Assembly: GCF_019578655.1 (NCBI RefSeq)
Contig: NC_063258.1
Span: 31,748,802 to 31,812,801, forward strand
DNA from: Ricinus communis
Lineage: Eukaryota; Streptophyta; Magnoliopsida; Malpighiales; Euphorbiaceae
Direction of reading: 5' to 3'
DNA length: 64,000 nucleotides
This document shows, one piece after another, positions 25,976 to 38,329 of the stretch; position 1 is the first letter of the stretch, and every line of letters begins with the position of its first letter. The translations under genes were made by a program, and so were the position numbers. The notes under the pieces are model-generated. The model had not been told where the DNA came from and ran no database searches. It saw only the letters and a list, made by a program, of their open reading frames with translations.

Positions 25976-26739
25976 CATATAGTTGTTTTTTTTATTTTGA
26001 TCTTTCAATTTTGTTAAAACCTTTTTTTTATATAATGAAAAATGTCAAAAAGAAAAGAATTCTTAAGCGTCATTTTTTTTTGTCTTCATTGAGATTCTTA
26101 CATTTGGTTGATTATTTTTAGATTTATTAACCTCTCTAGAAATTTTATTTAAGAATGTTTTAAAGTATCATTATAATTATTATCAATACAATACTAAGTG
26201 TTTGCGATATAGATATTTGTACTAATAAAAATGATATTATGATATTTTTCTTAATTTCAGCATAAAAATTATGCTAGTTTCTATTACTATTGCAAAAGGG
26301 ATAATTTGTTTTTTCCCAAAATTTTACTGAGATTATTTAATAATTAATAATTAATTATTTATTATTTTATTTGATTCTGTAAATATAAATATTTTCATAT
26401 TTTATTTTTAATTATTACTGAAATTTGTTAAATTCTCTTTTATATAGTATTTGATTTTTGTTATGGAATTGATCGTGATATTTAATTTTTTTGATGGAAA
26501 TATTTTTAAAATTGAGTAAATTTAGAATATGATTAGTAATTTTTTTTTTCTAGCGTCTTTACAAACAATTTATATAAAAGTCCAAAAAGTTAATATGTGA
26601 TCTTATAGTAGAGATTATATATTTCCACATATTGAAAAAACTCTATCAATTACTTGGAGCATCTTAAATGTAACTTATTTATTATTCTACACTAAAAACA
26701 AAAAAGATTATAATTTTGTATAATTGGGAATTATGAAAA

Positions 26740-27913
26740 CTAGTAGTTTATAAAATCTAGTTTATAGATATAATTTAATAAATCTTTTAATATTTAACAT
26801 TGATTTATAATATTTTAAAAAATAATAGCAAACTAGCTATTTCTAAATATCTTAATTTTTTAAAAATATTTTTAGTGAAATAATGTAAAAATAATTTTTA
26901 AAATCTTTATTTATTAATTCTAATATTATATAAATTATTAATATAATTGATATTATTATATTTTTGAATTAGAAATTATTATATAATTAAAAATTAACTT
27001 ATTTAATATTTAAAAATATTATTTTCTATAATTAGAATCATTATCTAATTAAAAATTAATTTATTAGTATGATATTTTTTTGAATAATCATTCATTAATT
27101 AGAAAACTAATAATTATCTACTTAGAAAATTAATCATTATATAATTAGAAACTAATTTATTATTAATATGTTATTTTTTATGATTATAATGAGTATTTAA
27201 TTAAGAATGTAATTTAATAATTAATAAATTAATAGAAAAACCATAAAAATTACATAAAAACTTCGAATTTTATGTGTCAAAAATAGTACACATATCAAAA
27301 CAAAAATTCTACGTATCAAAAATTAAGCACACATATCAGAAAAATCTATTAGTTAATATAATACTAAAATATAATTAGTATGATATCTTTTAGAATAATC
27401 ATCATGTAATTAGAAAACTAATTATTGTCTACTTAGAAAATTAATTTATTATTAATATATTAATTTTTAGAATCAAAATTAATATTTAATTAAAAATATT
27501 ACTTATTAATCAATTACACATAAACTTGAATCCTATGTGTTAAAAATAATACACATGTCAAGATAAAAATCTTACGTGTCAAAAATTAATCACACATATT
27601 AAAAAAGTTTATTAATTAATATAATATTAAAAAGTAATTAGTAATAATATTTTTTAAAATAATTATTATTTACTTAAGAAAATAATCACTATCTAACTAG
27701 AAAACTAATTTATTATTAATATATTTTTTTAAGATTAGTGTTTAATTAGGAATTGAACTTATTAATCAATAAATTAATAGAAAAAATTATAAAATTATAC
27801 ATAAGTTTTACTCTTATATGTCAAAAATAGTACACATATCAAAATAAAAATTCTACGTATCAAAAATTAAGCACACATGTCAAAAAAATTTAAGTTTCAG
27901 AAATTAATATATA
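26740..27913 (-). mobile_element. Helitron-like element, left member of a head-to-tail pair
   Basis: Read on the minus strand, the sequence left of 27912 repeats the 5' end of the neighbour (27914-28593), beginning TATATATTAATTTCTG. It carries the same left-hand module at about 26750-27060 that the neighbour has at 27960-28280. A 260-280 base internal module recurs three times, marked by a block of about 72 bases at 27271, 27533 and 27815. A CTAG at 26740-26743 could be the 3' end, but the hairpin-bearing tip of the neighbour is missing here. Non-coding. Confidence 0.4.
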
Positions 27914-28593
27914 CTAGTCGTTTACTTGTGTCTTGGACGACCATCATTATTATTTTGATTATAAAATCAAGTTTATAGATTTAATTTAATAAATTCTTAA
28001 TACATAATATTAATTCATAATACTTTAAAAAATAATAGCGAACTAACTATTTTTAAATGTTTTTAATTTTTTTTTAAATTTATTAGTGAAATAATATAAA
28101 ATTATTTTTAAAATATTTAATTACTAATTCTGATATTATGTAATTATTAATATAATTGATATTGCTATTTCTTTAGAATTAGAAATTATTATGTAATTAA
28201 AAATTAATTTAAAAGTGAATATAATATTTAAAAATATCATTTTCTATAATTAAAATTATTATTTAATTAGACCAATAATTTATTAATTAATATAATTTTA
28301 AAATATATATAGTATAATATTTTTTAAAATAATCATTATTTAATTATTATTATCTTAAAAATTATTTTATTATTAATATATTACTTTTTAAAATTAGAAT
28401 GATTATTTCATTAGGAATGTAACTTATTAACCAATAAATTAATAAAAAAATAAACATAAAGTTATACAGAAATTTGAATCCTATGTATTAAAAATAATAT
28501 ATATGCCAAAATAAAAATTTTACATGTTAAAAATTAAATACAAGTGTCAAGAAAATTTTAAATTTCAGAAATTAATATATATAGATATATAGA
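27914..28593 (-). mobile_element. Non-autonomous Helitron candidate, right member of a head-to-tail pair
   Basis: On the minus strand it begins TCTATATATC after an A (28593) and ends in CTAG followed by T (27914). The last 30 bases before CTAG carry a weak GTCG...CGAC stem. About 680 bases, non-coding. The 72-base block seen three times in its left neighbour occurs once here, at about 28482-28556. Confidence 0.45.
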
Positions 28594-28875
28594 TAACGCA
28601 ACATGCAAATAAAAATTGAATATTAATTTTTTTTTTTAAAAAAAGAGAAAAGGGAAAGGACGAAAGAAAAAACAAAAAGGAAGAATACAAAAGGAAACAA
28701 AATCTCATTGCCTTCATTAATCGTACAAATGTTGCATGTAGTCTAAGACCTTTTGCTATAGACAAAAGAGTCAACAAGCCAATTCATCATTAGACAAGCA
28801 TCAAATACGCCCCACTCTCTCACCAACTCCGGATACAGACCATACTAATAGTACTCAAGCAGAACACCACCACCC

Positions 28876-28883
28876 TATAAATT
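28876..28883 (+). promoter_or_regulatory. TATA box of GA3ox
   Basis: TATAAATT lies about 67 bases upstream of the GA3ox ATG, after a GC-richer stretch. The spacing allows a short 5' leader. Confidence 0.55.
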
Positions 28884-28942
28884 ACAGAGCTTTCTCTCGT
28901 TGGATCCTCAATTAAACCAACCTTTCATGCTTATCGCTCACC

Positions 28943-31900
28943 ATGAATTCCATCAAAGAAAGTAACCCTACTCTACTTCTTCCTAATAATATCGTTCCTC
29001 TGGACTTCACTTCTATTCTCACCCTACCAGACTCTCATGCATGGACTACTCCTCCATCTCTAGACCCATTGACAAGCCAAGATGACTCCATTATTCCAGT
29101 CATAGACCTTAACAGCCCAAATGCACTTATTCTCATAAAAGAAGCAAGTGAAAATTGGGGGATGTTTCAGGTCACTAACCATGACATTCCCATTCATCTC
29201 TTTCACCATATCGAAGGCCAAACACGATGTTTGTTTGGATTGCCTTCTAGCCAGAAACTCCTCGCCGCCCGATCACCTGGCGGGTTAACTGGGTATGGCC
29301 GGGCTCGTATCTCCGACTTCTTTAAAAGGGAAATGTGGTATGAAGGTTTCACCATTATGGGTTCTCCAGCAGAGCATGCTAGCCAACTTTGGCCAAATCA
29401 AGACACCTCTTTCTGGTACGTGCTTATTGGCTAATGTATTGTTTTATTTTCATTTCATCAAAACGTGGCAGAATGCATATGAAAATTAACCATTGTAAAT
29501 GGTAACTAATTCTTCACAGTATTATATAATTAATCTTTTATCTAAAAATAACGTAATACGCTAAATTCATCGAAAACCCCTTGACGATGAGGAAGGGTCG
29601 TTACCGTTATTATCTATAAAAATAATCTCGAGCTGAGGTGGAAAGAAGTTGCTTAAGTCGTGTAAGGAAGGTACACGTGAATTACATTTGCATGCACCGT
29701 GCACTTGTCTATCATGTAGACACAAATGGTGGTCCAGACCCGGAGATCCGACCCGGATCCAAACCCAATTTATTTCATTATAATGGGTCCTTAAGGTTCT
29801 GGAATGATTTACATCAATAATCATATATGTCATATCTAATATTATAATTATAATTTTAAATTTATATGCAGCTGATGATTGTATGTATCTTATTTGTTTC
29901 ATCAGTTCAATTTCTAAAGTTGTTAGATTATACAACAGTTATTTGGATAGTAATTTTCCCCTTTTCTTTTTCTGGATAGATTTAAATAAGTTATATATAA
30001 TATATATCAGAAATTTGGAGTCTTCATCTTATTTAGTATCTGTATCTTTTCACATAAGACATTTTCCCTCTTTTCTCTCTTAATTGTCCTTTTAAAATGT
30101 CATTCCTCTTCTGAGGAACTAAGGAAAAAAAATAGATTTTTCGTCATCCAGTCAAACTAAATAAAGTATTTTTGATTGTAAATAAAAAAAATAAAAATCC
30201 AACCATTGGATCAGTTCTTTTTGTCATTTGGGAACAAAACATCACACCTGAATAAAAATTCCTTGAAATTATTTGTTGAAAAAGATAAACACCAAAAATG
30301 ATTTTGGATTAATCTATTTTGTTCCCATAAAATTGGATTAAAAAGAAAGAAAATGAAAAGAAAAAGAGAAGACAGTGGAGGAATATAATTAATTATTTAG
30401 TGATACATGTAATTATCTATTAATTGTAATCTTTATATTAGTCAATTTCTTAATCATCCAATTAATTAATACACAAGTAGATGAATAATAAATAATCATA
30501 CATATATAATTATGTAATTGATTTTGTTTGTGAATACTTGATTTTGAATCATACCTGCAGCGAAAAACTTATTATTTATATCATTAACTGCCTGCTTGCG
30601 GTGTACCCAGCAGTTCTTGTTTATTGGTATTCTTTGGTTAAGAAAACTGTTGCTTAATCAATGAAAGCATAGATCTGTATTCATGTACAACTTTTCCTTT
30701 GCTTCTTGTTTTACTCAAGTTCATCTCTTGAATTGGATTCTTAAGTCACTATTTCTTAAATCAATAGTATATAATTCATTTACAATTTTCCAGCTCCTTC
30801 AAGAAAATCGTACGCACCGATAACTCTCAAGTAGTATATATAAAATTAGGACCAGTTTATGGGATTGTATATTTGTCCTTTACCCAAATGTACATAAATT
30901 GCTTTACCATGCTTTTCCTTGTCCTGGCAAATTCACAGACCAGTGAATGTACAAAACGACATGGTCCGCCTCCATTTAGAGACACTTAATTAAGCTGTGA
31001 ATTTTTGTACCCATTTCTACAGGATGCATTACCCTCCAAAATTTCATTTTACTTGCCTGCCCAGGTATTATGTATATAGTCATAAACTTCATAGGGAAAC
31101 TTTTGGAAGTTAAATGAAAAGTGAATGTGTGTACGATGTTAGTGTTCCTATTCTAGCACCCCTGTTAGCGGAACTAGAGAGGTCTACTACCAACGTATTC
31201 CTTAATATATTTGGTTTAATTGTTAGAAACATCCTTTACTTCTTATTCAATCTATCATGTATTTTTAAGGTTTTTAATTTCAATATTATACTTTTATATT
31301 TATTTTAATTTTAATTTTTTATGGATTTATTAATTAAATTTATTGAAGTGGCGTAAAGTCTAGCGACAAAAAAAGAGAATGATTGAATTAGTAATTTCAT
31401 TACTAAAATATTATCGTTTAAGTAAATATGATTAATAAAATTTTAAAATGAAAAATAATAATTAATTTTATATGCTTAAACTATAATATTTTAGTAACGA
31501 GATGAGTCGACAATTTTAGTGGTGACTCAACTATTTTTTATTATTGGAGTTCACACCACGTTAGAAAATTTGACAGATAATTTTATTGAAAGCTAAAATT
31601 GAGATTAATATTAAAATATGATGCTAAAATCTAAAAATTACGTACTAAATTTAATAACAAATGTAAAGTATGTAATTCCTTTTAGCAATCAAGACTAATA
31701 TATTTACATATTAATATAATTTTTCAAATTTAATTTTTTGGGTGCGCAACTGTTTTAGCAGTGAAATCAAGGTATAATATTTAGGATAAGTCTTGTTTAG
31801 TTGTTGTATATGTCCCCACCTATATGTTAAGTCAATAGATGATTGACACATATTTATTAGTATTAAATAATAGAATATGTGTTAATCATCTAATTTAAAA

Positions 31901-32926
31901 ATATAAAATACTTATACAAACGTGTCACTACTCTCCTAGTTATGATGTATACACCAAGTCTAGATAATAATATCTATAATATTTATATACACGCGAATTT
32001 TCCCAAGTCTCTAACACTTTTCCATAAAAAATTCTTGGAAACTTTTCAAAAGTGCCTTAAAATTAATAAAAAAAAACATCATTTTTACTTTGTTACTATT
32101 TTTTCAAAAAATACTATTTCTTAATTTCTTTAAATGTATGGTATGATTATTTTTTGGTTATTCTTAAACTGTTTTACTAAAAAATAAAAAATCAATCAAA
32201 AACATAAATTTAAAAAAATTTAAAAAATTAATACTTTTAATATTTTAACACAGTAAAAATAAAACTGTAAATTTGATAAAAAAAATATAAGTATTTCTCA
32301 TATTTTTCCTTAAATTCTTTTATTCTGCTTGTAGCGATGCAGTGAAAGCATACCAAAAGGAAATGAAGGGACTAAGTGAGAGGATAATTGGGCTTATGTT
32401 TAAGTCATTGGGCTTGATTGAAGAAGATGTTAAGTTTCTTGGACTCAAAGACGAATCCCAATATCCTCAAGGCGCGCTTCAACTAAACTCATACCCAAAG
32501 TGTCCTGACCCAGACAGAGCCATGGGCTTGGCTCCTCATACAGATTCGTCTCTGATTACTGTGCTACACCAAGATGGCGTCAGTGGCCTCCAAGTCTTTA
32601 AAGATGGTATTGGATGGATGCCAGTGTGCCCGGTGGACGGTGCACTTGTGGTCAACATTGGTGATTTGATGCACATAATCTCTAACGGAAGGTTCAGATG
32701 TGCACAACATCAGGCGGTTGTGAATAAGACACATCACCGTATATCAGTTGCATATTTCTATGGTCCGCCAGGGGATGTGAAGATATCACCTTTGATGCAG
32801 CTGGTAGACTTTGATCATCCAGTCCTATATCGTCCTGTGACATGGAAAGAGTACCTTGATGCCAAGACAATATATTTTGACAAGGCATTAGATTTTATTA
32901 AAAGTGATGAATCTATGTGCCAGTAA
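28943..32926 (+). CDS. GA3ox: Gibberellin 3-beta-dioxygenase (GA3ox)
   Basis: A soluble 2-oxoglutarate/Fe(II) dioxygenase. The family 3-beta-hydroxylates GA9 and GA20 to the bioactive GA4 and GA1, the last activating step of gibberellin synthesis. Two exons, 28943-29415 and 32335-32926, join in phase at TG|C and give 354 residues, the usual size and the usual single-intron layout of GA3ox genes. Iron ligands are visible as H226 and D228 (APHTDSS) and H283; the 2-oxoglutarate motif is R293-I-S295. Other landmarks are FGLPSSQKL, ALQLNSYPKCPDPDRAMGLA and VTWKEYL near the C terminus. The start is the only in-frame ATG that gives the usual N-terminal length, about 65 bases after a TATA box. The intron is 2919 bases, long for this family, and AT-rich with no recognised element. 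GA3ox is favoured over GA2ox and GA20ox by these motifs; substrate preference cannot be read. Confidence 0.93.
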
Positions 32927-33261
32927 CAGTAGTTAACAGGATATGACATAGCTCTCTCTCTCTCTAATTAGCTTTTTATATTGTCAAGTCAAAAATTTGA
33001 AACTACAGACTAATTAGGTTATGTGGTTTAGTTTAATTATATATTCTTCTTTGATTAAATATCTTGGGTGTCCAGTAGTTCTATATATATATGTTCTTTT
33101 TACCAATCTGTATATGGGATGGAATGGAATAAAATTAGTTTAAGGATCAACTCCACTTGAAGTGGTTAGGAGTTTGGACTCCAATAGAAGTAGAATCTAG
33201 AATAAACCAAACATAACTAGGAGTAACCTTGCATTTGCAAAAACAATATCAGGGTTATGGA
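32927..33261. other. GA3ox 3' flank
   Basis: About 335 bases between the GA3ox stop and the duplicated ABCG32 segment. A short CT repeat follows the stop at about 32950. Nothing else is recognised. Confidence 0.6.
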
Positions 33262-33656
33262 ACCTTTTACATGCTCTGGAATCTTTTCAGCGGCTTTATG
33301 ATTCCTTATAAGGTATTTACGTGATTTCTCCTTTGCTTTACAATCAAGAGTTTGGCTGCATCAGAATGCATCTTATTTCCTCATTCTCATTGTTTGCCAA
33401 GTTGGTCAGTCAGGAATAAATGTGCATGTTTGATTATGCCATTGGCTTTACATCATACCATATTTAATCCGCGTAGTTCAAGGACAAGTTATCTAACATG
33501 TGTTATACACCAATGTCTTACAACCTGTCTTGTCTTTCACCTCTTTGATAGAAATGCGACGTTTAACTTAAAACTTGTACCAAGTCCTTGAGCTGGCTAC
33601 CATTTTTTTCCTGTCATGCGTAACATTGTCCATAGGGTAAATGTATATAGTTTCTA
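33262..33656 (+). pseudogene. Duplicated ABCG32 fragment, part 1: end of exon 23 and start of intron 23
   Basis: This matches 22029-22400 of the intact gene at roughly 96 percent by eye. It holds the last 50 or so bases of exon 23, the donor GTATTT and the first part of intron 23. Nothing of exons 1-22 is present. It stops where a transposon is inserted and resumes at about 38330. Confidence 0.9.
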
Positions 33657-34122
33657 GCGCTCAGCATAGATCTCGGTGATTCCTGTTTCAACCAAATAAT
33701 CGTACCGAAAAATACTAGAATCGAAATAATTACAATTTTTTATAACTGAATTGAACCGATCCGAATTTTTTTCTATTACGTTATGGTACTAGTTCTTTTA
33801 GTAAAAACCGTACTATAACCGTACCATAACCGATCTGTCTTGTACTGATTCGGTCCAAACCGTAGAACCAAATTTTTTTATATATTTATTAATAATTATT
33901 TATATTATATAAATAATACCTATTAAAAATAACTATAATATTATAAAATACTTTATACTTTATAAAAAATATTATTTTATATTTATCATTTTATATAATT
34001 CAAACAATTATTATTGAAATAAGGAAAAAAAACTACATATTAAAAATAACTATAATATTATAATGTACTTTATCCTCTATAAAAAAATATAAATTATATA
34101 TTAATATATCATATAGTATACT

Positions 34123-37100
34123 TGTCACGACCTCACCCGATGGCCCGTGACCGGCACTAAGGAATGGGTAGGCATAAGGCCACCGAATCCCGTAGTAAGC
34201 CTGACACTCACAACTCAAACAAAACTCATCTCAACTTTTACTATTATTAACGCCATAAATTACAGTAACATTAAATTTTACACAATTAAATCACGCTAAG
34301 AACTAGGCGAGACCCGGGAAACTCGGAAAATTTACAACTGATACATCTACTATTACTACTGCGGAGAATCTAAGATTTTTACAATTTGACATACCAAATC
34401 AAACACCACCCGATGATGAAGAAGTCGGATTACTGAGTAAGAATTAATAAATGGAGACTGTCAGTCTCGAGAGTGAGCTAAAATCATATATCTAAAACAG
34501 TCTCAAACATCTCAATATCACATTCATTTAATTTTTAAAATAATTAATAAATCACGCAAACCATGCGTGTCATGTTAAAACATATGTATCATGCCATGCT
34601 TGAACAAAATTTATTTCACACGCAACGGGACGGAGTACTTCAGTAGAACCCTAAACCCAAATCAACATCTCGATCAATTTCAAAACTTACGTCTTGATTA
34701 AGCTCACCTCTAATTTTCAACTCTCTCATTCCAACAGGTCTGGCGCCCAGAGAGCAAGCTTGATCAGGGACCTTACCTCCAGCCTGGTCACTTATATCTC
34801 AACTCTCTCATTCCAACAGGACTGGCGTCCAGAGAGCAAAGCTCGATCAGGGACCTTACCTCCAGCCTGGTCACTTATATCTCAACTCTCTCATTCCAAC
34901 AGGACTGGCGCCCAGAGAGCAAAGCTCGATCAGGGACCTTACCCCCACCCTGGTCACTTATATCTCAACTCTCTCATTCCAACAGGACTGGTGCCCAGAG
35001 AGCAAAGCTCGATCAGGGACCTTACCTCCAGCCTGGTCACTTATATCTCAACTCTCTCATTCCAACAGGACTGGCGCCTAGAGACCAAAGCTCGATTAGG
35101 GACCTTACCTCCAGCCTGGTCACTTATATGTCAACTCTCTCATTCCAACAGGACTGGCGCCCAGAGAGCAAAGCTCGATCAGGAACCTTACCTCTAGCCT
35201 GGACACTTGATTTCCAACTAAGCCGGTGCCCAGAGAGCAAGCTCGATCAGGGACCTTAACTCCGGCAATCAACTGAACTCAGCCCAGAGAGCAATGCTCG
35301 ATCAGGGCAAACAAATCCATAATAACCTTATTACTTGTCTCTAATCATTACCAGTGCGCACGCAGTCCTGATGTAACCCATCAGGTGGCCTGTTTTACTA
35401 AAGCCTCATCCCGAGTCATCATGCAATATTAAAATTGGTGATAAAGGGAGAACATATTTAAATAGTAATTAAAAAGCATCATGCATATAATAGTAATTAA
35501 ATGAATAATTAGAATTGCAAATGAACAATTACAGTAGCAAATCAAATTTTATGCATGACACGTGCATAAACGATATATGACTTTAACTCACTGGTTTGAT
35601 GACCTCCTAACTCTGCTCCGGTGTCTCAGTTGGAGCGAGCCGAACAGACAGATCATCTAATCACGGAAAACAATTTATTAAAGCGCTGAAACAATCGATC
35701 ATTAATCTTAGGTCTAGACTCCTAGGACTGACTGTCTACGAATCTCGACTCGGGAGAATTCTGCCGAAAATTCGGCAGAACCTCCCCTACAACACGGACA
35801 TTACCCCCCATAAAAAAAATGGGTCCAAGACCTGCCAGAAAAATACTACAAATATCCAACAATTCAAAACAACAGGAGTCGGGTCCCCAGACTTCACATT
35901 TTCCCGACTCCGCTACACAATACAAAGCACCAGGCACGCAAACTGACAGATAATTATTTTTGACTCACAAATATCACCAAATACTCAATATAAACCATTA
36001 GACACACAATTAAACCAAGAATTCCAAAATTATGGGCCAGAGAAAAATTATCGAGACGCTTGATCGCTCGGTCGACTAGCCTCCAGCCGCCGGAATCCGA
36101 TCAACGATCCGAACACATCATCAGACTCACAACAACGCGCTGATGACGATCCCTGCTTCCGATTTTCCAATCTGACACCCGATCGTCCGGAGATATTTAC
36201 GAACGATCTCGACCGTCGATTCGCAAACGAAGTCTGATCGCCACGAAACCGTTGCCAATACGAAGCTTGAGCTGAGAAGAGTCAGGATACGTTCTTCGAT
36301 CGTCCATAGCTCGTCGGAGCTCGCCGGAAATGCCCAAGAACCTCGACTGCCTCCATTTTGTCTCTCCACCGTGAACCTCTGTTTTCGGCCACCATTGTCG
36401 ACACCACCGCCGCCAAAATAAAGCCAAGGCTGAGAGGAGTCGATCGCCACAAGATCAGCCACCGCCAAACACACGACGGCAGGAAGTCTCTCACGGCTTC
36501 CTCCTCTTGCCGCTGCCGGTCACTGGCCTGCATGCCAAGACTCCACGCCCCCGACGGACGGCCCCGACGCCGCAGCTCCTTCCTCCGCGCGCTCCTTTCT
36601 CTCCCCCGACATCTCTCTTCCTTTTTCTTCTTCTTTCCCGATTCCATTCCTTTCAATACCGACATTTGACCCCTGAACTTTTTTTATCACAATTTGGTCC
36701 CTCAACTTTCTTAATTACTTACAATCTCATCCTGCAGGATTTCAATTTAACCCTTAAACTTTCTTTTAGCCTTTCAATTAAGCCCCTAACTATTTAATTT
36801 GGGCCAAATCAGAATTATTGAAAATACACAATTACAAAAATACTCCTGGCCGACATATTTATTTACAAAAATACAAAACTCACAAATTTCTATTAGAACC
36901 CCATAAAAATAAAATTATACTTCTAATCCTTATTCCAGACTAAATTTCCAATTTAGTCTTAACACACAACTAAATTAAATAAAAAAAATTTACTAATTAT
37001 TTTCCAACTTAAATTTTAATACCACTAGCTAATTAATATACCAATTTCCCCAAAAAAAATTTATAAAAACATCCTTTACAATTTCTTCCAAAATTTTCCA

Positions 37101-37360
37101 ATATATACAATTCTATTTATACATATACATATACATTGGGGAAAAATTAGAATAACCAAAAATATATTCTACCCTTCAAATAATTTACTTGAATAATTTC
37201 TTAAAATTTTAAACTAATTGAGTATAGAAAAATAATTTATTTAATTGACTAATATTAAAATTTTCATTAAATCATTTCAAATTAAACCAAATAAAAGTGA
37301 AGCTAAAATTAACTTAAATAAAAACTCATTATTAAATATATAAAAATTCTGGGTATTACA
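34123..37360 (+). mobile_element. Solo LTR of a Ty3/gypsy-type retrotransposon (3.24 kb)
   Basis: The sequence starts TGTCACGACC and ends GGGTATTACA, so it has TG...CA ends with short inverted tips. It is flanked by a perfect 5-bp duplication, ATACT at 34118-34122 and at 37361-37365. There is no gag, protease, RT or integrase and no second LTR or primer-binding site, so this is one LTR left by recombination. The great length, the internal 83-base tandem array and the GC-rich part (36050-36650) resemble the long LTRs of Tekay/Del-type chromoviruses; that lineage call and the strand are inference. Frames of up to 127 codons in the GC-rich part show no known domain. Confidence 0.85.
34718..35215 (+). 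repeat. 83-base tandem repeat array inside the solo LTR
   Basis: Six full copies start at 34718, 34800, 34883, 34966, 35049 and 35132, each beginning CAACTCTCTCATTCCAACAG. The period is 82-83 bases. Degenerate pieces continue to about 35315. The copies are nearly identical, suggesting recent slippage or unequal exchange. The long open frame across it comes from repetition, not from a gene. Confidence 0.95.
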
Positions 37361-37480
37361 ATACTGATACTAATATACATACTCTAATACTAAATTTATA
37401 ATTTACTATCTACTAACTTAACCCTAATACCTTTTCTTACCACATACTACAAGCCTACACCTAACAATTTGAACACACCG

Positions 37481-37800
37481 TCTTCCTTTTTAGAACACAC
37501 CTCGCACCTCCCATTTTGAAAGATAAAATATCTAAGGTAAATTTCTGGACAGAAAATCAAAAAGAAGAAGGAAGAAATTCGTTCGCGTAGTTGTCTTCCT
37601 CTTTAGAACACACCGCCGCACCTCTCAATTTTCAATTCAGAAAGACAAGGCAAATTTCTAGAGAGAAAATCAAAAGGAAAAAGGAAGAAATTGGCTCGCC
37701 TAGACGTCTTCCTCTTTAGCGCCACGCATAATTGGCTCGCAGAAAGGCAGAAGCAAGAATTGGTTCACTTAGACGTATTCCTCTTTAGCGCTCTCTCTTC
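37481..37800. repeat. Degenerate repeat of about 70-110 bases in the TIR element
   Basis: The word CTTCCTCTTTAG, or a close variant, recurs near 37483, 37591, 37705 and 37775. Related AGAAAATCAAAA and GGAAGAAATT words lie between. These are imperfect tandem copies in the right arm of the DNA transposon. Confidence 0.6.
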
Positions 37801-38329
37801 CCATAACTGTGCTGTTGTTGCTCAATCCCGAGTATTTTTCTTTTCTTTTTTATTTTTTTATTTTTGATGGGTAGATTATTGGCTGCAACTGTGAAAAATA
37901 TTTTATTTTAATGATTGTCATCTGCAAAATATTTTTATGCTAGCAATAACATATATTTTAATGGTTTGTATTTGAACATTGAATAAATTATTATAGTTGC
38001 AAGTGACTGAATTACAAAACAAGTTGTTCAAGAATGTGATTGCAATTCTAATTCAGATTTTCATGCTACTTTCTTTAGATTTGTAATCATATTTTCTCTA
38101 AATATATTTGATTAAAGATGAGATTGAAGTTGTGTTTTTAAAATTTTTTAAAATCGAAAATAGCACCAAACTAAACTATATTTAACCATAAAAATTGCTA
38201 TAATACGATGTGTATCCTTTTATGTTTGGTACGATACCGGTACCTTTAATTTAAAAATAATTGAGATTTGGTATGGTACTGGTGATTATAGATAACCGAA
38301 TTGGACCGATCCGTACTCAGCTTAATTTA

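Larger units (their letters stand above)
33657..38329. mobile_element. TIR-type (hAT-like) non-autonomous DNA transposon, itself split by a solo LTR
   Basis: It interrupts the ABCG32 fragment inside intron 23. The left end begins GCGCTCAGCATAGATC; the right end, read in reverse, begins GCTGAGTACGGATCGG, an imperfect terminal inverted repeat. TTTCTA flanks both sides (33651-33656 and 38330-38335), a likely target duplication. Subterminal regions on both sides are dense in ACCG/CGGT words, as in hAT elements. Without the solo LTR the element would be about 1.4 kb. No transposase frame is visible. Exact ends are uncertain by several bases. Confidence 0.45.

Noticed and set aside
27271..28556. 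CRISPR-like regularly spaced repeat
   Set aside because: The repeated blocks are long, imperfect and AT-rich, with related rather than unique sequence between them, in a plant genome. A transposon module explains them.
34694..35197. A 167-codon open frame
   Set aside because: It runs through the 83-base tandem repeat of the solo LTR; its length comes from repetition and it has no family similarity.
36127..36669. Several overlapping frames of 70-127 codons on both strands
   Set aside because: They lie in the GC-rich part of the solo LTR, where few stops are expected by composition. No domain is recognisable.
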